From NCBI GenBank assembly GCA_025451845.1, contig JANWJS010000037.1, positions 248,001 through 312,000 of the forward strand: a stretch of DNA of 64,000 bases, given 5' to 3'. Source of the DNA: Steroidobacteraceae bacterium. GTDB lineage: Bacteria > Pseudomonadota > Gammaproteobacteria > Steroidobacterales > Steroidobacteraceae. Position 1 is the stretch's first letter. Each line of letters opens with the position of its first letter. The notes beneath the pieces were generated by a model. The model had not been told where the DNA came from and ran no database searches. It saw nothing but the letters and a program-made list of their open reading frames with translations. This document shows positions 39,484-48,840 of the stretch, in pieces. Made by a program: the position numbers and the translations under genes.

Positions 39484-40374
39484 ATGATCGCGACTGCGTC
39501 AGCCCCAGCGCCCGACCTCACCCCACCGGCGGACCTGCCGGATCAGGTGGCTACCGCGCTCCGGGAGGACATTGGGGGTGGGGATCTCACGGCACAGCTC
39601 GTCCCCGAGGACCAGCGGGTCACGGGCCGGGTGGTCACCCGTGAGGATGCCGTGCTCAGCGGACGACCCTGGGCCGAGGAGACGTTTCGCCGGCTGGACC
39701 CGCGCATCCGCCTCACCTGGCGGGCGAGCGACGGCGAGCCGGTCGTGGCCGGAGCCGTGATCTTCGAGATCGAGGGCCGCGCGCGCCCGATCCTCACCGG
39801 CGAGCGCACCGCGCTCAATTTCCTGCAGCTTCTTTCCGCAACTGCAACCGAGGCGAGCCGCTTCGCCGCAGCGGTCGCGGGAACGGGGTGCCGGGTTATC
39901 GATACCCGCAAAACCCTTCCGGGGCTGCGCACGGCGCAGAAGTACGCCGTGCGCTGCGGCGGCGGCAGCAATCACCGCATGGGCCTTTATGACATGGTGC
40001 TCATCAAGGAGAACCATATCGCCGCCGCCGGCTCCATTACCGCGGCGATCGCAGCGGCCCGCCGCGTGGCCCAGGGCGTCAAGGTAGAGGTCGAAGTCGA
40101 GTCGCTGCCGGAGCTGGAAGAGGCGCTGCGCGCCGGACCCGACATCGTGCTGCTCGATGACTTCAGCCTCGAGGACCTCGCCACCGCGGTGTTGCGCAAC
40201 CGCTCGCGTGGAGGGTCAGTGGCGCTGGAAGCCTCCGGCAGCGTGGATCTGGACACGGTGCGCGCCATCGCCGCCACCGGCGTCGACTTCGTGTCATCCG
40301 GCAGCCTGACCAAGAACGTGCGCGCCGTCGACCTCTCCATGCGGCTGGAGTTTGGCCGATCAGGCAGCCTCTGA
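39484..40374 (+). CDS. nadC: Nicotinate-nucleotide diphosphorylase (quinolinate phosphoribosyltransferase)
   Basis: This 296-residue enzyme converts quinolinate and PRPP to nicotinate mononucleotide in de novo NAD synthesis. Family blocks are [36 protein letters not shown], the basic [18 protein letters not shown] active-site region and EVEVESLPE. The ATG at 39484 follows TTGAGG. The last 15 bases overlap the convergent acyl-AMP ligase gene. Confidence 0.96.
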   Translation: MIATASAPAPDLTPPADLPDQVATALREDIGGGDLTAQLVPEDQRVTGRVVTREDAVLSGRPWAEETFRRLDPRIRLTWRASDGEPVVAGAVIFEIEGRARPILTGERTALNFLQLLSATATEASRFAAAVAGTGCRVIDTRKTLPGLRTAQKYAVRCGGGSNHRMGLYDMVLIKENHIAAAGSITAAIAAARRVAQGVKVEVEVESLPELEEALRAGPDIVLLDDFSLEDLATAVLRNRSRGGSVALEASGSVDLDTVRAIAATGVDFVSSGSLTKNVRAVDLSMRLEFGRSGSL

Positions 40375-42342
40375 GGACCCCAGCTTGCTCTCGAGATGCC
40401 GGGCGAGCTCGGCGATGGTCGGGAAATCGAACAGCTCCGTCAGGTCCACCTGACCCGGGTATTCGTGGTCGATCCGCTCGTGGATCTCGATGAGCTTCAG
40501 CGAGCTCGCGCCGAGCTCGAAGAGGTTGTCGTTGACGTCTACGCGCTTGCCGCCGAGCGCCGTGTCGCAGATGCTCCGCAGCTTCTCCTCGATTTCGTTT
40601 CGTGAGGCCGTCTCGGGGCCGCGCTGCGCGGCGTGCAGCGCGGCCAGCGCTTGCAGCTCCCCGTCAAACTCGCCGTCGACATAACTCTGCTCGAGGATGT
40701 GCCGCTGGATCTTGCCGCTGGTCGTCTTCGGGATGCGCTTCACCGGCAGCACCCGCGCGACCTCGAGGCCCGTCTGCTCGTTGATGACCCGTGCGGCCCG
40801 GGTGGCGAGGGGCAGGAAATCCTCCATCGAGCCGCGGTGCAGGACGAAGAGCATCAGCTCCTCGATCTCGGCGCCTCGCGGCCGCACTCCTGCCGCGACC
40901 ACCTTGCCGAGTTCCAGGCCGCCGATGCGCTGCGCGATCGCCTCGAGGTCGTGCGGGTAGTAATTCTGGCCGTTGACGAAGATGATTTCCTTCGCCCGAC
41001 CGGAGACATAGAGGTCACCCTGATGGATGAGCGCGAGATCACCGGTGCGCAGCCATCCGTCGGCGGTGAACGCAGCGGCATCGACCTCGGAGTCCTCGAA
41101 GTAGCCACGGGTCACGTTGGCGCCGCGGATGTGGAGGTTCCCGGTCCGCCCTTCCGGCAGGGGGCGGTCTTCGTCGTCGGTAATACAGACGCTGCAATAT
41201 GGAATCGCGCGCCCTTCCGACACGAGCCGCACCGCATCGCGTGTGCTCGCGTCGATGAGCTCCACGGCGCTTCCCACTCCCAGCCGGTGACGATTCAGGG
41301 CAATGGTGCGCATCGGCGCGCCGGGAGGCGGGAAGCTCACGGCCAGTGAGGCCTCCGCGAGACCGTACACGGGGTACATGGCATTGCGCGGCAATCCGGC
41401 AGGAGCGAGCCGCGTCAGGAACTCTTCACACAGCTCCACTGAGATGGGCTCCGCGCCATTGAAGATGAGCTTCACCCGCGCGAGATCCAGACCCTCGACG
41501 GGCCGATCGCCGAGCACCTTGAGATAGTGCTTGTAGCCGAAGTTGGGCGAGCAGAGGATGGTCGCGCGGATGCGGCTCGCGAGCGTCAGCCAGAGGAGCG
41601 GCCGGCGGATGAAGAGCTCCGTCGGCATGAGGTGCGCGTGCACCCGCTCGTAGAACATGATGAGGTGAAAGCCAATCAGCCCCATGTCATGCGTGAGCGG
41701 CATCCAGGAAAGACTGATGTCCTGCGGCGTGAATCCGGCCGCCTCGACCACGCCGCGGCAGTTGGCGATGACATTGCCGTGCGTCAGCACGACTCCCTTC
41801 GGCTCACTGGTCGAGCCGGAGGAGAACTGGATGAAAGCGATATCGTCCGGCCGCGCCTGATGAACCTGGCCCGCGCGCGAGATGTCGGTGAGGTCGTCGA
41901 CCAGGAAGGCGCGCGAGCGCAGGCCCGCGACCGTCGCTGATTCATCTGCCTGCGCCGCGAAGGCGTCGATCCGGTCGAGCGAGCGGCGCTCGGTGTAGAT
42001 GAAAGGGTTGCCGAGCTTGCGCGCGATGCGCAGCAGCTTGTGCCGGTGCTCGTCGCTGATACCGAGCGCTACCGGCACCGGGATGATGCCGCCGAGCACT
42101 GCGGCCCAGAACGCATCGATGAACTGCTCGTTGCTTCCGAGGAAGAGGATGAGCTTGTCGCCGCGGCGGGCACCGAGCCGCTGCAGATGATGCAGGATGC
42201 CTGCGGCGCGAGCGTACAGCTCCTCGTAGCTGACATCGCGAGCGTCGTGCTCGCCCTCGAGGTAAGTGATCTTCCCCGGGTACTTGCGGTTGGCCTCGAG
42301 GAGCTCAGTCAGAGTCGCGACGTGGGTCGTGGGGTGCGGCAT
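40360..42342 (-). CDS. Fatty acyl-AMP ligase fused to an acyl carrier domain
   Basis: This 660-residue didomain protein is predicted to adenylate a fatty acid and load it on its own carrier domain. Adenylation motifs: [18 protein letters not shown] (~174-191), [31 protein letters not shown] and the catalytic lysine in [10 protein letters not shown] (~550). The YGLAEA and [10 protein letters not shown] forms are typical of FAAL rather than acyl-CoA ligases. The C-terminal carrier domain (~585-655) has the phosphopantetheine site LGASSL with Ser614. No condensation or thioesterase domain is nearby. The gene overlaps the P450 start/stop by one base, so the two are surely one operon; the product is unknown. 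Confidence 0.88.
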   Translation of the reverse strand: MPHPTTHVATLTELLEANRKYPGKITYLEGEHDARDVSYEELYARAAGILHHLQRLGARRGDKLILFLGSNEQFIDAFWAAVLGGIIPVPVALGISDEHRHKLLRIARKLGNPFIYTERRSLDRIDAFAAQADESATVAGLRSRAFLVDDLTDISRAGQVHQARPDDIAFIQFSSGSTSEPKGVVLTHGNVIANCRGVVEAAGFTPQDISLSWMPLTHDMGLIGFHLIMFYERVHAHLMPTELFIRRPLLWLTLASRIRATILCSPNFGYKHYLKVLGDRPVEGLDLARVKLIFNGAEPISVELCEEFLTRLAPAGLPRNAMYPVYGLAEASLAVSFPPPGAPMRTIALNRHRLGVGSAVELIDASTRDAVRLVSEGRAIPYCSVCITDDEDRPLPEGRTGNLHIRGANVTRGYFEDSEVDAAAFTADGWLRTGDLALIHQGDLYVSGRAKEIIFVNGQNYYPHDLEAIAQRIGGLELGKVVAAGVRPRGAEIEELMLFVLHRGSMEDFLPLATRAARVINEQTGLEVARVLPVKRIPKTTSGKIQRHILEQSYVDGEFDGELQALAALHAAQRGPETASRNEIEEKLRSICDTALGGKRVDVNDNLFELGASSLKLIEIHERIDHEYPGQVDLTELFDFPTIAELARHLESKLGSSEAA

Positions 42343-43652
42343 CAGCGGCGTTCCAGCCTCATGTGCAGGGGATAACGGGTGCGAAGGTTGATCTGAGCCT
42401 CGAGCTCGATCGGCTTGTCGGGCACGTGGATCAGCCGGAAGTGGCGGGCGACGCGGTGCAGGTGCAGCAGCATCTCGTAGAGCGCGAAGGTCTCGCCGAT
42501 ACAGTGGCGCGGACCTGCCGCGAACGGCATGTAAGCGAAGCGCGGCCGCTCGGCATCATGGTCGGGCGCGAAGCGCTCCGGAAAGAACGTGTCCGGGTCC
42601 TTCCAGTACCGCGGGTGACGATGCAGCAGATAGAGCGGCAGCAGCACGTTGGCGCCGGCGGGGATCTCGTATCCGGAGAGCACGTCCGGCTGTATCGTGC
42701 GCCGCGACAGCAGCCACCCCGGCGGATAGAGACGCAGCGCCTCGTTGACGACCTGTTGCGCGTAGGCCAGCTGCTCCATCTGCGGCAGGCCGGGCGCCGG
42801 CTCATCCGGCGCGGAATCGAGCTCAGCGTGCAGCCGAGCCTCGGCGTCGGGATGCTGTGACAGCAGGTACCAGGTCCAGTTGAGGCCGCTCGCGGTAGTC
42901 TCATGCCCCGCCACGACGAGGGTCAGGACCTCGTCGATGAGCTGGCGCTCGCCCATGGGCTCGCCGCTGTCCTTGTCGCGGGCGCTCATGAGCATCGCGA
43001 TATAGTCGAAGTGCTCTTCTTTCTCGCGGCGGCGGCGCTCCACGAGGCCGGCGACGAGCTTGGCGAGCGAGCGAAACTTGAAGGCGAACTGCAGATTGCG
43101 CTCCTGCTCCTTGGTGATGACCTCGAAGGGATTGCCGCCGAGCTCCGCCGACATGCGCTCGAGGTCACGCCCGAAGATAGACCGCAGCACGATCTCCAGA
43201 GTCAGCGCGCTCATCTCGTCGGTGAGATCCACCGGCTCTCCGAGGCGCGCCAGCGCCTCCCAGCGCGTCAAAAGCTGCGAGTTCGCCGTACCGATTACCT
43301 CGGCGAACTGCGTGATGACGCGCCGGTGAAAGAAGGGCTGCATCATGTAGCGCTGGCGGGTCCAGAGCTCCCCTTCGCTCGTCATGAGGCCCTTGCCGAG
43401 CAGGATCCTCACCCGGTCGAGCCCGAGGCCCTTCGTATAGTTGCGATGGTTGGAGACCAGCACCCGCTTGACGTCGTCCGGATGGTGGATGACGTACGTG
43501 TGGGACTGCCGCGCCGGAACGTAGACGCGATAGATGTCGCCGTGCAGACCAAAGAGCTCGACCATCCGCTCCAGGGAGTCTTCCGTGGAGCCGATATCGA
43601 ATTGGAGCGCAGCCTCGGGCGGCTGAGCCTGCGTCGTTGCGGGTCTGCTCAT
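42342..43652 (-). CDS. Cytochrome P450
   Basis: This is a 436-residue soluble bacterial P450. The heme-ligand loop FAAGPRHCIGE places the axial cysteine at residue 384; the I-helix AGHETTAS and the K-helix E-x-x-R (EALR) are intact, so it should be active. No transmembrane anchor or reductase domain is present, so it needs external redox partners. It lies directly upstream of the acyl-AMP ligase-ACP gene on one transcript, which suggests it oxidises an acyl chain held on the carrier domain, as P450 BioI does with acyl-ACP (inference). TATAAT lies 12-17 bases before the ATG. Confidence 0.93.
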   Translation of the reverse strand: MSRPATTQAQPPEAALQFDIGSTEDSLERMVELFGLHGDIYRVYVPARQSHTYVIHHPDDVKRVLVSNHRNYTKGLGLDRVRILLGKGLMTSEGELWTRQRYMMQPFFHRRVITQFAEVIGTANSQLLTRWEALARLGEPVDLTDEMSALTLEIVLRSIFGRDLERMSAELGGNPFEVITKEQERNLQFAFKFRSLAKLVAGLVERRRREKEEHFDYIAMLMSARDKDSGEPMGERQLIDEVLTLVVAGHETTASGLNWTWYLLSQHPDAEARLHAELDSAPDEPAPGLPQMEQLAYAQQVVNEALRLYPPGWLLSRRTIQPDVLSGYEIPAGANVLLPLYLLHRHPRYWKDPDTFFPERFAPDHDAERPRFAYMPFAAGPRHCIGETFALYEMLLHLHRVARHFRLIHVPDKPIELEAQINLRTRYPLHMRLERR

Positions 43653-43663
43653 GGGAGCCCGGG

Positions 43664-43669
43664 ATTATA
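43664..43669 (-). promoter_or_regulatory. Candidate -10 box (TATAAT) for the P450/acyl-AMP ligase operon
   Basis: On the minus strand the exact consensus TATAAT occupies 43669-43664; the P450 ATG is at 43652, so transcription would begin only a few bases before the start codon. No good -35 is seen 16-18 bases upstream. The 53-base divergent gap is shared with the DUF374 acyltransferase gene. Confidence 0.4.
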
Positions 43670-43705
43670 GTAAATTGCCCGATTCCATATCGGAGCGGTT
43701 CAAGA

Positions 43706-44446
43706 GTGGCACCCGAGCCGGACGACGGCGGCCTGCGAAATACGCTTTATCGCAAGGTCACACGCTCGGGCCGCAGCATGACGCCTGCGCGGCGACTCCT
43801 CTACCGCGTCGCGGCGCCCCTGGCCGTCGGCATCATCCGCGCCTGGTGGCTGATGTGCCCCGTAGTCGCGGTGCGCGGCGCGCAGCATCTCGACGAGGCG
43901 CTCGCGAAGGCATCGTCGCTCGTCCCCTGCTACTGGCACCAGCACCAGCTCTTTGGCGCGAAGTACCTCCTCGAGCAACGCTCGCGCATGAAGGTCGGCT
44001 GGCTCATCAGCCCCTCGGTCGACGGCGAGCTCGGCGCCAGGATCGCCCGGCGCGCCGGCGGCCACGTCATCCGCGGCTCATCCAGCCACACGGGCGCTCG
44101 CGCGTTGCGCGACTACTATCAGGCCCTCGTGAAGGAGGACATCTCGCCGGTCGTTACGCCCGATGGTCCACGGGGTCCGCGGTTCAAATTCAAGCCCGGC
44201 GCCATCCTGCTCGCCCAGATGTCCGGGCGGCCGATGCTGCCCATGGCCTACGCCGCCTCGCGCGCATGGCGAATCAAATGGGACCGCTTCGTGATACCCG
44301 TACCTTTCTCGCGAGTCGCGATTGCCCTCGGGCCGCCTCGCTATGTGCCGCGCGCGCTGGATGCCGCCACCCTGGCGAGGCTGCAGGGGGAGATGGAATC
44401 GGAGCTGCGGCGTCTTTTCGAGGAAGCCCGCAGCGCCTTGCATTAG
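43706..44446 (+). CDS. Lysophospholipid acyltransferase-like protein (DUF374)
   Basis: This 246-residue protein of the DUF374 branch of LPLAT-like acyltransferases carries CYWHQHQLFGAKY near residue 70, LISPSVDGELGARIA and VVTPDGPRGPRFKFKPGAI, the last being the diagnostic motif. Such proteins are predicted to acylate lipids such as lipid A or lysophospholipids; the substrate is unknown. The GTG at 43706 has GGAG about 9 bases upstream; an ATG at 43778 is possible. It is divergent from the P450/FAAL operon and shares its promoter gap. Confidence 0.82.
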   Translation: MAPEPDDGGLRNTLYRKVTRSGRSMTPARRLLYRVAAPLAVGIIRAWWLMCPVVAVRGAQHLDEALAKASSLVPCYWHQHQLFGAKYLLEQRSRMKVGWLISPSVDGELGARIARRAGGHVIRGSSSHTGARALRDYYQALVKEDISPVVTPDGPRGPRFKFKPGAILLAQMSGRPMLPMAYAASRAWRIKWDRFVIPVPFSRVAIALGPPRYVPRALDAATLARLQGEMESELRRLFEEARSALH

Positions 44447-44669
44447 AACGGCGTCACATCCTCGGCATTTGGGTCCGAGATTCTGTTAAGTCGCGAACCC
44501 GTGAGCGAACAGCACGTTAGCTTGTGTTCCTGAGCGGGTGTGCGAGAATCGTTCGTAAGTCGTTAGAAGATCGCAGCCGGTAACGGTCCACAACCTGAAT
44601 ATCGGCCGCCACAGGGGGCAAGAGACCTGGGGTAGGCTGCGCGACTAACGGTCGGAGGTCACCGGTTCC

Positions 44670-47348
44670 ATGTCGAGTCTGCCGCCGGAAAAGCCTGCGG
44701 ATTTCACTGCTTCCGACATTCTTTCGGCGGACGCCTGGAGTGGCAAAGTGCCGAAGCCGGCGCTGGGCGTCGACGTGGCCTGCACCAAGATCGCCGTCGA
44801 TTTCCAGAACATGCGCAAGGAAGGCGTGGCTGACTGCCTGAGCCGCAATCTCGAGCTCCTGCGGGAAGCGAGCGCCACCGACTGCGTCTTCCTTCTCGTC
44901 CTGCGGCCGGATGAGCCTGTCGTCGAAGACGTGCAACTCGCCCGCGGCGCGTTCGCGCAGTGCCGTCCCGAGGGTCTTCAAGGGGCGAGCCTGGATTCCT
45001 TCCCCTGGCTGAAGGGACGGATGGAACACCTTCGTCTTTCGGAGCTGCGCGATACGGCGGCGCCGCGGCGGGAGCAGACTACCGAGGCGCAGCGTTTTGC
45101 GGATCTGCTGATGGGCTCCGTGCTGCTGGTTGCGCTGCGCGTGCAGGGCAAGCCGGCGGGCTTCCTCGGGCTCGCGCAGACTCTGCCGCGCGGCGCCTGG
45201 GATGTGAATCTGCAGCTCCTGATGAAGCTCATCGGCACGAGTCTCGCCACCGGTCTCGAGCGCATTCGCATCGAGGCGCGTCTCTCCAAGCTCGAGGAGC
45301 GCACCAACCTCTCGCAGTCGTCGGCGAACGATGGCCTCTGGGACTTCGACGTCGAGAGCAACGAGGTCTACTTCTCCCCCCGCTGGAAAGCCATGCTCGG
45401 CTACGGCGACGAGGACATGCGCGGCTCGCCCGACTGGAGCAGCCTGGTGCATCCCGATGATCTCGCACGGGTGCAGACGGCAATCCGGGACCACGTGGAT
45501 GGCAAGACTCCGGTTTTCGAGAGCACTCACCGCATGCGCCATCGCAACGGCGAGTGGCGCTGGGTCATCAGCCGCGCGACGGCGCGCGTGGACAAGCATG
45601 GGCGGCTGCTGCGGCTGGTCGGCGTGGAGCTGGACATCACCGAGCGCAAGCTCTACGAAGAAGCGCTCTTCCGCGAGAAGGAAAGCGCGCAGATCACCCT
45701 GCAGTCGATCGGCGATGGCGTCGTGACCACTGATGCCAATTCCGTCATCGACTACATCAATCCGGTAGCGGAGTCGCTGACGGGCTGGCGGCTGGAGGAC
45801 GCCATGGGCCGGCCGGTGGAAGAGATCTTCCGCGCCTTCCACGAAGAGACCTGCGAGCCGCTCGAGAATCCGCTCACCGTCTCCATCCGGCGCATCCGGC
45901 CGATCAAGTCGGTGCGGCCGATGCTCCTCATCCGCCGCGACGGCAACGAGCTCTACGTCGAAAGCACCGCCGCTCCCATCCGCGACGGCGCCGGCAGGGT
46001 ATCGGGTGGTGTGTTGGTTTTCCATGACGTCACCGAGGCGCGCGAGCTCAATCGGCGACTCTCCTATCACGCGAGCCACGATCTGCTCACCGGGCTCGTC
46101 AACCGACGCGAGTTCGAGAGCCGGCTCGAGCGGGCGCTGAAGAGCGCCAAGGCGCGCGAGGCATCCTACGCGCTCTGTTATCTCGACATCGACCAATTCA
46201 AGATCGTCAACGACACCTGCGGCCACAGCGCAGGCGATGCCCTCCTCGGTCAGGTGGGCGCGCTGCTGAAGACCAAGGTCCGCTGGCGCGACACGCTGTC
46301 GCGCCTCGGCGGTGACGAGTTCGGCATTCTGCTCGAGGCCTGCTCGCTCGATGAGGCGATGCGCACGGCCGAGACGCTGCGCGAGGGCGTGCGCAACTTC
46401 CGCTTCACCTGGGAAGACCGGGTATTCCGGCTGGGCGCGAGCGTCGGCGTCGTCCCGATCACCGCCGACAACGAGGATGTGGCCTCCATTCTATCGGCCG
46501 CCGACAGCGCCTGCGCGGCAGCCAAGGAAGGTGGCCGCAACCGAGTGCACAGCTTCGCCGAGAATGACATGGAGCTGATGCGCCGGCGGCGCGAGATGCA
46601 ATGGGCGGCACGCATCAACGCCGCGTTGGAGGAAGGCCGGTTCGAGCTGCACCGGATGGCCATCCAGCCATTGCAGCGCGCCGATCTCGGCGCGCACTAT
46701 GAGCTGCTGCTGCGCCTGAAGGATGAGAATGGCCGTATCGTGTCTCCCAACGACTTCATCGCAGCGGCGGAGCGCTACGGCATCACGCCCGCCATCGACC
46801 GCTGGGTGATCGAGAACGCCTTCCGCTGGCTCGTGTCCGAGGCCGACGAGCGCGAGAAGCTGGCGCTCTGCTCCATCAACCTCTCCGGCCAGAGCCTCGG
46901 CGACGATAAATTCCTGCCGTTCGTCATCGAGCAGTTCCACAAGAGCGGGCTCGAAGGCGGCAAGATCTGCTTCGAGATCACGGAGACCGCGGCGGTCGCG
47001 AGCTTCTCGCAGGCGAACCGCTTCATCCAGTCGCTGAAGGAGCTCGGCTGCAAGTTCGCGCTCGATGACTTCGGCACCGGGCTCTCCTCGTTCGGCTACC
47101 TGAAGCACTTCCCGGTCGATTTCCTGAAGATCGACGGCAGCTTCGTGCGCGAGATCCTGCGCGATCCCATCGACCGCGAGATGGTCCGCTCCATCAACGA
47201 GATCGGCCACCTCACCGGTAAGCAGACCATCGCCGAGTTCGCCGAGAACGCCGAGATCATCCAGATGCTGACCAGCTTAGGGGTGGACTTCGCGCAGGGT
47301 TACGGGGTGGCGCAGCCGCAGCGGGTGCTCAAGGCCGCGGTGGCGTAA
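44670..47348 (+). CDS. PAS-GGDEF-EAL cyclic-di-GMP enzyme
   Basis: This 892-residue cytoplasmic signalling protein has a GAF-like N-terminus (~1-205), two PAS domains (~215-335 and ~345-460), a GGDEF domain and an EAL domain (~650-890). GGDEF is intact at 547-551, with an RxxD product-inhibition site (Arg538, Asp541) exactly five residues before it. In the EAL domain the first motif reads E-L-L (Glu678), and the later FEITET, DDFGTGLSSFGYL, FLKIDG and GVDFAQGY blocks are present, so both synthesis and degradation of c-di-GMP look possible. The ATG at 44670 follows GGAGGT. It stands alone, after a 223-base gap. Confidence 0.93.
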   Translation: MSSLPPEKPADFTASDILSADAWSGKVPKPALGVDVACTKIAVDFQNMRKEGVADCLSRNLELLREASATDCVFLLVLRPDEPVVEDVQLARGAFAQCRPEGLQGASLDSFPWLKGRMEHLRLSELRDTAAPRREQTTEAQRFADLLMGSVLLVALRVQGKPAGFLGLAQTLPRGAWDVNLQLLMKLIGTSLATGLERIRIEARLSKLEERTNLSQSSANDGLWDFDVESNEVYFSPRWKAMLGYGDEDMRGSPDWSSLVHPDDLARVQTAIRDHVDGKTPVFESTHRMRHRNGEWRWVISRATARVDKHGRLLRLVGVELDITERKLYEEALFREKESAQITLQSIGDGVVTTDANSVIDYINPVAESLTGWRLEDAMGRPVEEIFRAFHEETCEPLENPLTVSIRRIRPIKSVRPMLLIRRDGNELYVESTAAPIRDGAGRVSGGVLVFHDVTEARELNRRLSYHASHDLLTGLVNRREFESRLERALKSAKAREASYALCYLDIDQFKIVNDTCGHSAGDALLGQVGALLKTKVRWRDTLSRLGGDEFGILLEACSLDEAMRTAETLREGVRNFRFTWEDRVFRLGASVGVVPITADNEDVASILSAADSACAAAKEGGRNRVHSFAENDMELMRRRREMQWAARINAALEEGRFELHRMAIQPLQRADLGAHYELLLRLKDENGRIVSPNDFIAAAERYGITPAIDRWVIENAFRWLVSEADEREKLALCSINLSGQSLGDDKFLPFVIEQFHKSGLEGGKICFEITETAAVASFSQANRFIQSLKELGCKFALDDFGTGLSSFGYLKHFPVDFLKIDGSFVREILRDPIDREMVRSINEIGHLTGKQTIAEFAENAEIIQMLTSLGVDFAQGYGVAQPQRVLKAAVA

Positions 47349-47446
47349 GGCCCGCCCCCTCCGCGGTACGCGCCGCGCCTGCCGTCGCCCAGGGCGGCCC
47401 CGTGCCCCATAGCCCCGATTTGAGGCGATCAGCCGAACTTTGCCGC

Positions 47447-47452
47447 TATAAT
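47447..47452 (+). promoter_or_regulatory. TATAAT -10-like box overlapping the first ATG of the Fur-family gene
   Basis: The consensus TATAAT at 47447-47452 includes the A and T of an in-frame ATG at 47451. If it is the real -10, RNA would begin near 47459, at the second ATG (47460), giving a leaderless mRNA. No Shine-Dalgarno sequence precedes either ATG. A clear -35 is not seen. Confidence 0.4.
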
Positions 47453-47459
47453 GGCGCTT

Positions 47460-47897
47460 ATGGACTCGAACGGAGCCGTGGCTTCTGACTCGGTCTCGCC
47501 AAGCTGTCAGCAACGCTTGGCTCATTGCGGCATCAGGCCGACCGCGCAGCGCGTTCGCATCGCCTCCCTGCTCCTCGCGGCGCCCCAGCACCTCTCCGCG
47601 GAGCAGATCCTGGCGAGTCTGCGCTCCGCTGGCGCGCGGGTCTCGAAGGCCACGGTGTACAACACCCTGAATCTCTTCGCCTCCCACGGCCTCATCCGCC
47701 TGCTCTCGGTCGATGGGACGCGCGCCTGGTTCGACTCGAACGTGGACGCCCACTACCACTTCCACGACACCGCGAGCGGCGCCCTGATCGACGTGCCCGT
47801 CCCCGAGGTCGAGTTCAGCCGCCTGCCTCCCGCCCCGCCGGGGACGGAGGTGGCGGGCATCGATCTCGTCATTCGCCTGCGCAGGAAGGCTTCTTAG
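47460..47897 (+). CDS. Fur-family transcriptional regulator lacking the CxxC zinc motifs
   Basis: This is a 145-residue Fur-superfamily protein. The winged-helix part is clear (RPTAQRVRIASLLL, then SKATVYNTLNLFASHGLIRLL). The hinge and C-terminal half carry HYHFHDTASGALIDV instead of the usual H-H-D-H-x-x-C-x-x-C, and only two cysteines (16 and 23) exist in the whole protein, so the structural zinc site of typical Fur is missing. This resembles Irr/PerR-like subgroups; the metal or signal sensed is unknown. Start chosen at 47460 because the earlier ATG (47451) overlaps a TATAAT. Confidence 0.87.
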   Translation: MDSNGAVASDSVSPSCQQRLAHCGIRPTAQRVRIASLLLAAPQHLSAEQILASLRSAGARVSKATVYNTLNLFASHGLIRLLSVDGTRAWFDSNVDAHYHFHDTASGALIDVPVPEVEFSRLPPAPPGTEVAGIDLVIRLRRKAS

Positions 47898-47938
47898 GAC
47901 CTCGGGTGCGCTCGCGCCCGCGGCCGGAGTAACCCGCC

Positions 47939-48202
47939 ATGTTCATGCACCATGGATTTTACGGCCTCCACACGTTCTGGCTCATCGGGACGATCCTGGC
48001 CATCATCCCTTTCTGGCGGATATGCGACCGCGTGGGCCTCTCCCCGTGGCTGAGCCTCCTCCTCTTCATCCCGCTGGCGAATATCATCTTCGTGTACTAC
48101 TTGGCCTTCGCCGAGTGGCCGTCCCAGCGAGGCAGCTCGGGCGGCATACCCCCCGGCTACGCCCCCGGCGCGGGGACCGGTCCCGGCCCGACTCCGACCT
48201 GA
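47939..48202 (+). CDS. Small two-helix membrane protein, unrecognised
   Basis: This 87-residue protein has two hydrophobic helices (about residues 12-26, FWLIGTILAIIPFW, and 35-56, WLSLLLFIPLANIIFVYYLAF) and a Gly/Pro-rich tail. The ATG at 47939 has GGAG about 8 bases upstream. It sits between the Fur-family regulator (41-base gap) and a PEBP lipoprotein (17-base gap) on the same strand. Function unknown. Confidence 0.7.
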   Translation: MFMHHGFYGLHTFWLIGTILAIIPFWRICDRVGLSPWLSLLLFIPLANIIFVYYLAFAEWPSQRGSSGGIPPGYAPGAGTGPGPTPT

Positions 48203-48219
48203 GCCGCGAGAGCCTGCGT

Positions 48220-48771
48220 ATGCGCGTGCGCGCACGGGCTGCGCTCGGTACCGCACTTGCGATGAGCCTGCTGATCGGTTGCGCCCGCGGTCCGAATGAG
48301 CTCGCCGCGCCGGCCGTCATGACGGTTTCGAGCCCTGGAATCAGCGGGGGCATGCTCGGCAAACCCTACACCTGCGCGGGCCAGGGCATTTCACCTGAGA
48401 TGGTCTGGAGTGCGCCCCCCGGGGGAACGCGCAGTCTCGCACTCGTCGTCACTGATCTCGACTCACGCTTCGGCTACGACTTCGTTCATTGGGTCGTGTA
48501 CGACATCCCGGCCGGCGAGCGCGGACTGCCCGCTGGATTCTCTGCCCAGAGCGCCCCCCCTCGAGGAATTCAGCGGGGTCGCAATGACGACGACCAGCGG
48601 GGTTACGTACCGCCCTGCCCGCCCGGAGGCGCGAATCACCGGTATGCATTCGTCGTCTATGCTCTCGGCACCCGGGTCAACGCCCCGGGGTTATCCAAGC
48701 CAAAGCTGTTCGCAGCGATACGCGATCATGTCCTCGGCAAGGGCGAGGTAATAGGCGACGGGAGTCACTGA
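48220..48771 (+). CDS. YbhB/YbcL-type PEBP-family lipoprotein
   Basis: This 183-residue protein belongs to the phosphatidylethanolamine-binding/Raf-kinase-inhibitor-like family. The signal sequence ends in a lipobox (LLIGC, Cys about residue 21), so it is probably a lipoprotein. Family motifs are YTCAGQGISPEMVWS, VVTDLDS, FVHWVVYDIPA and GYVPPCPPGGANHRYAF. Its ligand is unknown. The ATG at 48220 fits the signal peptide; the frame is open upstream only by chance. tRNA-Thr follows 69 bases later. Confidence 0.9.
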   Translation: MRVRARAALGTALAMSLLIGCARGPNELAAPAVMTVSSPGISGGMLGKPYTCAGQGISPEMVWSAPPGGTRSLALVVTDLDSRFGYDFVHWVVYDIPAGERGLPAGFSAQSAPPRGIQRGRNDDDQRGYVPPCPPGGANHRYAFVVYALGTRVNAPGLSKPKLFAAIRDHVLGKGEVIGDGSH

Positions 48772-48840
48772 GCGCAGACGTGCTGCCGGAACCCGGGGTG
48801 ACCTCGGCACCGCCACCCGATACAATTCGCCGCCCCCGGC

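Noticed and set aside
44517-46226. 569-residue open frame on the minus strand under the GGDEF/EAL gene
   Set aside because: GC-rich shadow of an unmistakable gene on the other strand; composition is Arg/Ala/Asp-rich with no recognisable motif.
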